A DNA stretch of 64,000 bases, from the NCBI RefSeq assembly GCF_013186535.1, contig NZ_JABMCZ010000005.1:1645693-1709692 (forward strand), in the 5' to 3' direction. Numbering within the stretch: position 1 is the stretch's first letter; each line of letters opens with the position of its first letter. The stretch is from Nocardia terpenica. Its GTDB lineage: Bacteria; Actinomycetota; Actinomycetes; Mycobacteriales; Mycobacteriaceae. The translations under genes were made by a program, and so were the position numbers. Positions 42,698-50,031 of the stretch are shown here, in pieces. The notes below the pieces were generated by a model. It worked only from the letters and a program-made list of their open reading frames with translations, was not told where the DNA came from and made no database searches.

Positions 42698-42856
42698 TCA
42701 GCCAGCCGCACGAGTGGCCTTGGTAGCCTGGGCCACATTCGCGATGACACGCACCAAGGTGGGGGTGGACATAACCGGAGTCGCAGGCCCCGGGAGCGCG
42801 GCCGCCTTCAGCTCTCCGACCAGTGTGTTATCGGCATTGACCTTCTCAAGCAGCAT
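42698..42856 (-). CDS. Putative precursor peptide
   Basis: 52 residues: an N-terminal MLLEKVNADNTLVGELKAAA, a LPGPATP hinge, then a hydrophobic/cationic STPTLVRVIANVAQ and basic tail. No Cys. ATG 42856 follows GGAGGAAGTC, an ideal ribosome site; longer in-frame starts lack one. Leader-like acidic start, small size, a hairpin after it and coupled membrane-maturation/export genes make it a candidate ribosomal antimicrobial or signalling peptide. It matches no peptide class I know. Confidence 0.65.
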   Translation of the reverse strand: MLLEKVNADNTLVGELKAAALPGPATPVMSTPTLVRVIANVAQATKATRAAG

Positions 42857-42899
42857 GACTTCCTCCATCAGTTGAAACATGTTGAATAATTGACGTTCG

Positions 42900-42912
42900 T
42901 TCGAACTTCGAA
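42900..42912. promoter_or_regulatory. Paired TTCGAA operator candidate
   Basis: Two perfect TTCGAA palindromes (42900-42905 and 42907-42912) are separated by one base, about 45 bp upstream of the peptide start. Placement between the XRE gene and the peptide suggests binding by that regulator; this is inference. Confidence 0.35.
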
Positions 42913-43071
42913 ACACGATGTCGACGATCGGCTGATCCCTCGCATCAGCCGATCCTTACCGACCATCCTGCGCTCGGATCGAATTCGGGGGATCCATTGC
43001 TTCCTCGATTCTTGTCCCGGGCCATCAGAACACCGCCGAACTAGACGGTGGCAGGCACTGCGTGCCTATAG

Positions 43072-43389
43072 CTATATTGCATCCTGTACTTCGAATCGCC
43101 CAGGTCGGATAGCCGGAATAATTTCCGGAACTCCCTCGACGCGCTTGAGTGGACGTTTGACATGGCTGAGCAGCGTCTCCCGCTCAGCAGAGTCGAGTTC
43201 CAGCCCCTCTGCTATCAGGTGTATTGTTCTGGCATGCGGATACCGTGTCTTCCCGAGCTCGATATTTCTCAACGCTCTTGCACTGATTTGCGCCCGCTCC
43301 GCCAGCTCCTCCTGACTCAACTGGGCGCGATAACGATGTCTAATCAGAAGAACCGCCAGCATGCTCATCGGTCGGCTGATTTCTGACAT
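43072..43389 (-). CDS. XRE-family regulator of the peptide cluster
   Basis: 105 residues with a helix-turn-helix over most of the chain (RHRYRAQLSQEELAERAQIS then ARALRNIELGKTRYPHARTI). ATG 43389 has GGGGGAA upstream. It is the gene immediately before the peptide on the same strand, with a 215-bp leader between, so it may control the peptide promoter. Confidence 0.85.
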   Translation of the reverse strand: MSEISRPMSMLAVLLIRHRYRAQLSQEELAERAQISARALRNIELGKTRYPHARTIHLIAEGLELDSAERETLLSHVKRPLKRVEGVPEIIPAIRPGRFEVQDAI

Positions 43390-44121
43390 ATGATTCCCCC
43401 GCTCTGTCACTCGGTTTGTGGCCACTGCGTGGTGGAAGCGCATAAAAACTTCGCAGATGAACGCGACTGTCGGAACGTGAAGGCTTCAGACAGCTCAAGG
43501 AGGTCAGGGTAAGGCGCGCCGCCCAGCGGCGATGGTAGCTCCGAGACAATACAGGTAGTTGATTAGCCTCCCCTTCTGCTCACATAACATCAAGTCGAGG
43601 CAATAGTTCCATAAGGAAAGTTTGCCGTCAACGACCGGGTGGAGAGCCTATTTGTTGTTGCCCCTGCAAACTATTCTCAGGGCAGAATAATGCCAATGCT
43701 GATCCGCTAGATGCATCTGCCGAGGCGGATCCACAGTGCACCGGTCTCGGAGTGGATGTGAAACTGTTCACCATGATAATCGTCGAATTGCAGAGCTGGA
43801 GTCGACGTCCTCTCGCGACCGTTACGACAATTCCAATCGGCCACGACGCCAATAAACTTCCCGAGATAATCGCCTTGTGTCACGCCGAATTTGCTCATGG
43901 CGATGACGCCGTCAGGCAATTAGACATCGGCGTTTCCGTGGCGAATCGCCCGTGTCGCAGGACAACCTGGTTCTACCGGAGCGCTGCTCCTCATGCCCGG
44001 CAAGCGCCACATCAACACTTCTCATCCGAGAATCTATAGCTCCATTACTCCAATGGAAATTCACATCGGAGGATTATCTATAAAGTCCAGGTCGGGAAGT
44101 CTGCTCTCATTGTTCAGATTG
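43390..44121. other. AT-richer stretch between the two cluster regulators
   Basis: This 730-bp region is clearly lower in GC than its surroundings and holds no confident gene beyond one doubtful small ORF (43707-43898, minus). It probably contains the XRE promoter and horizontally acquired spacer DNA. Confidence 0.4.
43707..43898 (-). CDS. Doubtful small ORF
   Basis: 63 residues (MSKFGVTQGDYLGKFIGVVA, DDYHGEQFHIHSETGALWIR). The composition is protein-like, but there is no good ribosome site before ATG 43898. It is reported because it lies within a peptide gene cluster where small genes are often missed. Confidence 0.3.
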   Translation of the reverse strand: MSKFGVTQGDYLGKFIGVVADWNCRNGRERTSTPALQFDDYHGEQFHIHSETGALWIRLGRCI

Positions 44122-45117
44122 TCAATTCACTTGCTTACGCTGGTTCAATCTATCGGATATTCTGATCCAGTTTTCCAAGTTCTGGTTGGCAATCGACGCA
44201 AGCAGATCCAGACAATGCGCCGGTGCCCGATCTGCAATTGCAATAGACTCCTCTGCCGTGCGAGGGCTTGCTTCTAACCACCTGATCAATGCTCGTCCAA
44301 AATCGCTAAAGCGAAGTGATGGGTCGGTTCGCAAACGCTTAAGGCTGGACTCCATATCGATTCTTGCGCTTCGGTCGCGTCCTTCATGCGGAAGACTATC
44401 CCGCTGTACTGGCCTGACGTGCAGTCGGCTGGCTGTAGTCTCCGGCGACTCTATTGCGCACCCACTTGTACGGTTCCGGCCCGTTACCTCGGCTGGATTG
44501 ACCGCTGAACGTTTCTCGGTCTCGATGTTTCGTCTTGGAACCTGTGGTCTTCGCCCGATCCGCTTCGCACGTCGAACGCGACCGTCGCGCCCCTCGCGCG
44601 AGCTCAACTGGGGAATTTCCCCAGTTGAGCTCCGGCGAATAGTCCCGACAGTCTTGTGGTCCAGGCCCGCAATCCGACCAACCCACCTGTCAGACCATTC
44701 CGGGTGGAACATTAGTATTCGACTCGCAGCTGATCTGCGATCGGCAAGCGAAAGCGGCAAGCCATGTGATATATTCAGTTGTACAGACAACAGAAATGCT
44801 TCCTCGTCCGTACCATCGAAGTACTGAACCCTGACTACATCCTCACCTCTTGATTGGACCGCCTTCAATCGATGTAGTCCGTCTATTACGCGCATCGACG
44901 GTTTGTGCACGAGAATCGGTGGAAGTGCATCGCTCGATTCGGCCAGAAGTCGGGTATGTGCTGCATCTTCTCCTGCCACTCTCGGCGAAATGTGACCGAC
45001 CACCTCTCCGATTGGCACTTCAGTTACACTGCCAATCCTTTCGAGCCCAAATGAATCGTTACCAAATGGAAGTTTTGTAGCATCTATTGTCCAATCGCCC
45101 TTGGACTCACTGACCAC
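44122..45117 (-). CDS. StrR-like (ParB-domain) antibiotic cluster regulator
   Basis: 331 residues. The ParB-like N-terminal domain reads GHISPRVAGEDAAHTRLLAE, PPILVHKPSMRVIDGLHRLK, VQYFDGTDEEAFLLSVQLNI and HGLPLSLADRRSAASRIL. A helix-turn-helix follows (WVGRIAGLDHKTVGTIRR). This closely resembles StrR/NovG/Tei15-type pathway-specific activators of antibiotic biosynthesis. Its presence supports a natural-product role for the downstream genes. GTG or ATG at 45117; low GC relative to the core. Confidence 0.88.
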   Translation of the reverse strand: MVSESKGDWTIDATKLPFGNDSFGLERIGSVTEVPIGEVVGHISPRVAGEDAAHTRLLAESSDALPPILVHKPSMRVIDGLHRLKAVQSRGEDVVRVQYFDGTDEEAFLLSVQLNISHGLPLSLADRRSAASRILMFHPEWSDRWVGRIAGLDHKTVGTIRRSSTGEIPQLSSREGRDGRVRRAKRIGRRPQVPRRNIETEKRSAVNPAEVTGRNRTSGCAIESPETTASRLHVRPVQRDSLPHEGRDRSARIDMESSLKRLRTDPSLRFSDFGRALIRWLEASPRTAEESIAIADRAPAHCLDLLASIANQNLENWIRISDRLNQRKQVN

Positions 45118-45495
45118 TGTCTATCCTCCCTCATGGCTGGTACGTGATATACGGATGCGCCTTATGGCCACGACACCCCGATCCATAAGCCGCGATGACG
45201 TCAAGCAGAGCCAGTCGACAGTCAAGCTCTCTATGCACAGTGCCGAATCTCTATGCATGCCGGTCGTCGCGCCCCTGTAGATAGGACGACGATGGTATGT
45301 GGCGGCAGTGCCACGCCGATCTATAGGATCCGAGTGTAGCGTGCTAGGATGAGAACGCCAGAGGGATTCGAAGATTCGCCCAGGAGCCGTGTGGTTCGGG
45401 TAGGGACCTCCGGCCGGGTCGCTCCCGCGGAAGCCGAGCCCGTTGGACAGAGCAGAAGCTGTTGTATCCTCGTGCCGATCGGAGGGTGTGTGGCA
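45118..45495. promoter_or_regulatory. Divergent promoter region with spaced direct repeats
   Basis: The region lies between the divergent StrR-like and XRE genes. TCTCTATGCA occurs at 45228-45237 and 45248-45257, exactly 20 bp apart (two helical turns). CAGTCGAC (45212-45219) resembles one half of the StrR binding consensus. TAGGAT -10-like boxes occur at 45324-45329 and 45345-45350, facing the + strand gene. Protein binding is inferred. Confidence 0.45.
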
Positions 45496-45963
45496 GTGGC
45501 AGAGCCGGATGATGCAGAGGTTGGAGTGATCGGCCGACGCTTGAACCAGGTGATTGAGGCCGCACAACAACGCGATTCGCGGATGTACAGCAACAAGGAT
45601 ATTGCCGAGCGTTCGACCGAATTGGGCTACCCTGTCAGTCCTGCGCAAGTCTCACATATCAGACTTGGCCGTGTACGCAATCCCGGGTTCAGGGTAATCG
45701 AGGGAATTTCGCTTGCCTTGGGAGTCGATGTTCGCGAGTTTCTCGATGGTGCGGCTGCTGACCAAGCTCGGCTAGAGTCCAAGTTTCGCAAGGAACTCGC
45801 CGACTCCGGCGTAGAGGCAGTCGGATTTCGCCTGTCCGAGCTTAGTACACTTAACGATGTCGGGCGATCCACTTTTATGTCCATTGTCAGCGATATTCTC
45901 CGAGACCTTCAATCGCATGAACTGTATCGACGTCGCCGCCCAGAAGAGTCGAGCGGCGACTAA
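45496..45963 (+). CDS. XRE-family regulator paired with ImmA/IrrE peptidase
   Basis: 155 residues. The helix-turn-helix reads SNKDIAERSTELGYPVSPAQ then VSHIRLGRVRNPGFRVIEGI, and the C-terminus is coiled. GTG 45496 lies nine bases after GGAGGG; the in-frame GTG at 45490 is too close. The next gene, an ImmA-like protease four bases downstream, is the type of protein that cleaves XRE repressors (ICEBs1 ImmA-ImmR is the known precedent). Confidence 0.8.
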   Translation: MAEPDDAEVGVIGRRLNQVIEAAQQRDSRMYSNKDIAERSTELGYPVSPAQVSHIRLGRVRNPGFRVIEGISLALGVDVREFLDGAAADQARLESKFRKELADSGVEAVGFRLSELSTLNDVGRSTFMSIVSDILRDLQSHELYRRRRPEESSGD

Positions 45964-45966
45964 GGC

Positions 45967-46500
45967 ATGGATGCAACGCACCGGCTCGATGATCTTCGCC
46001 GACCGTGTTTCAAGCCGAATGCCAGCCATATTCGGGCGGTGGAGAAACAAGTTCGAGTGTTGATCCGGCGAATGGGTATTCGTGAGTCGCTCAGCATACG
46101 TCAGCTCGTTGAGCGCTATAGCCAGTTCACTGGGACCAGTGTCCTCCTACAGGAGAGGCTGTTGCCAGTCGACTGTTTTTTCGCCATCACTCTCAAGTTA
46201 ACTTCCCCACTCGATGCCTACGTCATCACCTACCAGCAAGCCACATCGCGGTGGCATCAGGACCATGGCATTGCGCACGAGCTCGGACATATCATATCCG
46301 GGCATTATGATAGCCGCTCTGGCACATGTCATTTCGACATGTCGGCGCAGATGGAATGGGAAGCGGAGTACTGCGCTAACATCCTGGGACGCTGGACTTA
46401 TCAATTGGGCCGCGCCCTGGACCGAACCAAAGATCTTAGGCCCATGATTCCCGTCGTCGACGCCTCGGCTCCGCTGCGAGAACGTTTGGGCTGGCTATGA
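45967..46500 (+). CDS. ImmA/IrrE-family metallo-endopeptidase
   Basis: A 177-residue zinc protease: the HExxH motif is in WHQDHGIAHELGHIISGHYD, with a downstream Glu in QMEWEAEYCANIL as third ligand. Such enzymes cleave XRE-type repressors. It lies directly after an XRE gene and its stop overlaps the following membrane-protein start by ATGA, so the three are one operon. Confidence 0.88.
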   Translation: MDATHRLDDLRRPCFKPNASHIRAVEKQVRVLIRRMGIRESLSIRQLVERYSQFTGTSVLLQERLLPVDCFFAITLKLTSPLDAYVITYQQATSRWHQDHGIAHELGHIISGHYDSRSGTCHFDMSAQMEWEAEYCANILGRWTYQLGRALDRTKDLRPMIPVVDASAPLRERLGWL

Positions 46501-47624
46501 TCTATATCCCGCATCCAGTGCTTATCGCGATATTTATGGTTGCCGCTATCTGGAAGAACCGACAGTACCGGAACAATTCCGATCCGGCCCTACTTGCTGT
46601 TATCGGGGCGTTCCTCTGCGATGCCATCGGTCTCGCATTCGGTGACTACGCGAAGGGGTCCGCTGCCCCATGGCTTCTTCATCGCATGGACTACGAGTTC
46701 ATCGGAGTGGTCGTGCTATTATTCTACAAATACTTTACAGCCGCATTTTTTCTAATTGCATCGCAGCGCCGGGAAGTCGTCAAACGAGTTCTCGCCATCA
46801 GCCTGATCCCCATGGCAGTCTCTGTTGTGTTGTTACTCGCGGCGGACCTCAAGACGCACCCAACTTCCAGACCGTACGGCTTCGCCGATCCAGCCGTGGT
46901 CGACTTCAACTTTGCCGAGAAAATTTTTCTGCTACCAATCGACCTCGTCACCATCTGGTATGCGGTGGCCTACTTGCGTTTGTTGTCCGGCACGGCGGCA
47001 CGAGGCATAGTTATAGCGGCCATCGGGTTAGCTCTATCCTTCGTCGCCGAGACGACGTTCACCGTAGAGCTGTTCTACTATGCCCAATCAAACCGTCCAC
47101 CCCATGGTTTAATCGCTGCCGGACGTTGGGAGGTCTATATCGGCCAACTTATGTTCATTGTCGGCATATCGTGGTACGGGATCGTAATGCGCATTCGGGA
47201 CCTACTGACGGGCCTGGCAGCGGTGCGTGACATCGTGAGACTGCATTGGTTGTGGAAAATAGCGTCTGCCACCCTTGTACAGTTCTTGCCTCCACGGATT
47301 TCGCCGCGTTTTGATGCGCTGCGACCTCTGACATCTGTTCTGGAACGCCGCCAGGCCATGATGGTCGATATCCGTGACGCTCTGATGCTCCTAAGCCCAC
47401 AGATAGACCCCAACCGGGCCACGACTGTTGCGGATTATACCTCAGAAATCCTCCGGGTTGCCGTTGCCAACCAGAAACGGCCTGTTCTCTACGGGACCGC
47501 GGTACGAGCAGCGGCAGACAGTGCCAATTCCTTCGATGGCGACCGTCGACTACTCTCCGCAGTAGGCCGATATCTCAACCAGCGCGCCTTACGTGTCCCC
47601 AATTCAGCAAGTGGAACTTCATAG
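46497..47624 (+). CDS. MAB_1171c-type membrane protein (DUF6545-like)
   Basis: 375 residues. The N-terminal half has seven hydrophobic segments (for example PHPVLIAIFMVAAIW, FIGVVVLLFYKYFTAAFFLI, IPMAVSVVLLLAA). The C-terminal cytoplasmic part contains LHWLWKIASATLV and ERRQAMMVDIRDALMLLSPQ, which I associate with the MAB_1171c family of putative transporters. No transport substrate is known. Coupled by ATGA to the ImmA-like protease. Confidence 0.8.
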   Translation: MIYIPHPVLIAIFMVAAIWKNRQYRNNSDPALLAVIGAFLCDAIGLAFGDYAKGSAAPWLLHRMDYEFIGVVVLLFYKYFTAAFFLIASQRREVVKRVLAISLIPMAVSVVLLLAADLKTHPTSRPYGFADPAVVDFNFAEKIFLLPIDLVTIWYAVAYLRLLSGTAARGIVIAAIGLALSFVAETTFTVELFYYAQSNRPPHGLIAAGRWEVYIGQLMFIVGISWYGIVMRIRDLLTGLAAVRDIVRLHWLWKIASATLVQFLPPRISPRFDALRPLTSVLERRQAMMVDIRDALMLLSPQIDPNRATTVADYTSEILRVAVANQKRPVLYGTAVRAAADSANSFDGDRRLLSAVGRYLNQRALRVPNSASGTS

Positions 47625-47649
47625 AGCTCACAACAAGGAGGGTTCGAGC

Positions 47650-48675
47650 ATGACGGCGTGGCTGAGCGCGGCAGTGATCGGCGGTGGGATCGCCGGAACC
47701 ACCGCCGCCTTGGCGCTGGCCAAGATTGGTGCCGATGTGGAGGTCTACGAGGCGACAACCCGCACCACCGCCGAAGGCGGATGGGTGACGCTAGGACCAT
47801 CAGCAATTACGGCACTGGATCAGCTTGGCGTCGGTGAACAGATCCGAGCTGTCGGTTTCCCAGTCGTCGAGGCCCGCATGATGAACACTGTGACAGGGCG
47901 GGAGGACAGACTTTCCCGGTATGAGACCAGCCACCGCTGGTCAAGCACGCATGTCTGGCGCCGAGACCTGCTTTCAGTACTGCGCGATCGTCTCGATCAA
48001 GTGGATGTCCACTGTCACTTCAACACCGCTGTCACCGCAAACGAGGCAAGCGCCGATCTCGTTGTCGGGGCCGACGGAGCACGCTCGACAACCAGGCGCC
48101 TACTCGGAAACACGACACCGCTGAGCTTCACTGGACAGATCATCCGATACGGTCACCACCCCAAGGCAGTGCCCGGGCTGCCGAGGCACGTGCTTCACTT
48201 CTGGAGTCACCCAGACGGCGTCGTCGGCTACGTCGGCGATGATAAAGATGGCTCATTCTGGTTCAGTCGACACGACTCCGACGATCCGACAGACGTGGTC
48301 AACCTCGCCCAATTGCTGCACCCCCTACGGTCAACCCCGGTGGCCGCAGTCCTCGACATATCCGAACTGAGCGATCAATTCGCACTCTACGAACTGGACC
48401 CCCGCGGCATATGGAACCGCACAGACACAGTGCTGACAGGCGATGCCGCCCATGCGGTCTCACCAGCAGCAGGACGCGGTGCCACATCCGCCATCGAGGA
48501 TGCCGTCGTTCTCGCAAGATGCCTGCGCCACACAGATACGATCGCCGCAGCGCTCGACACTTACACCGCGATCCGTCGCCCGGTGGCATCGGCAACATAT
48601 CGGCCGACGCCCGGCAACCGCCCACAGCGCCCGACAGCAGATGACCTCTTTATCGGTGAAACTGCCCGAAGGTAA
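47650..48675 (+). CDS. FAD-dependent monooxygenase
   Basis: A 341-residue group A flavin monooxygenase. It has the N-terminal GxGxxG dinucleotide motif AAVIGGGIAGTTAALALAKI, the DG motif ADLVVGADGARSTTRR and the GD motif TDTVLTGDAAHAVSPAAGRG. Shorter than typical hydroxylases at the C-terminus. ATG 47650 follows AAGGAGGG. It ends the XRE/protease/membrane-protein operon; the substrate is unknown and may be a signalling or antibiotic compound. Confidence 0.88.
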   Translation: MTAWLSAAVIGGGIAGTTAALALAKIGADVEVYEATTRTTAEGGWVTLGPSAITALDQLGVGEQIRAVGFPVVEARMMNTVTGREDRLSRYETSHRWSSTHVWRRDLLSVLRDRLDQVDVHCHFNTAVTANEASADLVVGADGARSTTRRLLGNTTPLSFTGQIIRYGHHPKAVPGLPRHVLHFWSHPDGVVGYVGDDKDGSFWFSRHDSDDPTDVVNLAQLLHPLRSTPVAAVLDISELSDQFALYELDPRGIWNRTDTVLTGDAAHAVSPAAGRGATSAIEDAVVLARCLRHTDTIAAALDTYTAIRRPVASATYRPTPGNRPQRPTADDLFIGETARR

Positions 48676-49312
48676 TCACCGCGACGTTGTCAGGCGAACT
48701 CGATAGTAGAGCCGCCGTGCCTCCCGCAGGTCGGCCTTGATGGTCGTATATGCTCGCCCGGTTTCCCGGACGAATAGCCAGGATTGCACGACCTAAAGGC
48801 TCCTGCGCTTGGCTTGCGCCAAATCCGCAGGGCGCCCGAGACTATCAAGCAGGAGAGCGGCAGGACCAAAAGACCGCTCGTCACCGATACCCGCTGACCG
48901 GCGATCAAGAAGTAGCCACCAGGTCTCAACGTGAAGGCCACCACCGAAGCGATGATGAGAGCCACTCCGGTGATGGCGGCGCGCGTGGTTCAGCGACGAA
49001 TCCAAGCAATCCCTCGCGCGTAGTCTTCCGGCGGTGTACCGGAACGCTGAACCCCCAGAAGGGTATCGCGCTGACCAGTGTAGGTTGTTGCGGCGGACGA
49101 TCTTTCGGAGCTTCGCCATTCGAACCGACAGCCGTGGACACTTTCTGGAGGTTACTGCTTGCGGGCGGTTCTGTCCGTGCATCTAGTCGGCTCCAAATAC
49201 CACTGACAACTCGGCCGCGTACAGACGCAAGTTGATCATGATCCACTCGTCCCTCGAGCGCGGCGCTAGGGCCCTGGCGGTCGATGCTAGACAGACCCAA
49301 GAGGTCGCTTTG
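48676..49312. other. Stretch without a confident gene
   Basis: It holds only short, poorly coding ORFs. One on the minus strand (48690-48965) begins with a hydrophobic stretch (ALIIASVVAFTLRPGGYFLI) and may be the remnant of a membrane protein. The region appears degraded. Confidence 0.35.
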
Positions 49313-49470
49313 ATGGCGAAATCCACTGCACCCCACGATCTTTCGGTTACAGCTTGGAACTTGCGGACGAGGATCACCGGCAAGTATCAGTTGCATGCCG
49401 GTGAGCTGCGCGTCCTTGACGGCGCCTGCCGTGAGTCGGATCTGATCGACACGTTGCAGGCTGGGACGGC
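49313..49470 (+). pseudogene. Fragment of phage terminase small-subunit-like gene
   Basis: The frame from ATG 49313 (LSVTAWNLRTRITGKYQLHA then GELRVLDGACRESDLIDTLQ) matches the N-terminal part of P27-like phage terminase small subunits. The family then expects a longer helical C-terminus, but sequence character is lost after about 52 residues. It is most likely a prophage remnant inside the element. Confidence 0.55.
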
Positions 49471-50031
49471 GGGTATCCGACGCTGGAATAGTCGAGGCCA
49501 GGCCCGGCTGCCGCCATTCCCGCTTACGCACTGGTCAGCTACTCCGCCGTGTTCCTCCTCCAGCGCTACCCGAATGGCGTTCCCCCAGGACTCCCCGATC
49601 CTCGCCGCACTCAACGACCCACAACGTAGGGCTGCGACAGCCGGTTGGGTCGGGCAATTCGGGTGGGTCACCCGCAACCCGAGGCCAATACATGTGCTTC
49701 GGCCAGAACGTTCCGGAAATGGGCGGCCAGCAGCCGACGAATGCGCAGATCGGGATAGTCGCACCAGGCAGTGCGCCCACGCCTGGTGCGACTATCACGC
49801 TAAGACTCGGGCCGCCGTATCCGGCGGCGCGGCGATCCGATCACGGCCGGTCGGTCTCGGCGAGCGCAGAACCTTACCAAGGCTCTGCCATGCCGCACAA
49901 CGATGGGTGGGACTCATGCCGCTAGCCCGCCCGGTTCCATACCAGCCCGAGCCCCGAACAGCCGAGACGACGCCGATGACCACCCCGGTTCCTGCTGAAG
50001 GTGCTTCAGTTTCGGTGAACTCCGGTGGGTT
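49471..50031. other. Decayed DNA between terminase fragment and ISL3 element
   Basis: Open frames here shift and have no recognisable domain. A short piece at 49978-50031 (MTTPVPAEGASVSVNSGGF) may be the start of a gene interrupted by the insertion element. The region also holds the long inverted repeat at 49754. Confidence 0.35.
49754..49796. terminator. Perfect 16-bp inverted repeat
   Basis: GATAGTCGCACCAGGC (49754-49769) and GCCTGGTGCGACTATC (49781-49796) are exactly complementary with an 11-base loop. No U-tract follows on either side. It may be a bidirectional terminator or a former element end; it lies in degraded DNA without an adjacent intact gene. Confidence 0.5.

Noticed and set aside
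42540..42856. Lanthipeptide or lasso peptide cluster
   Set aside because: The small peptide has no Cys, and no LanB/C/M, YcaO, radical SAM, transglutaminase-like or asparagine-synthetase-like gene is nearby.
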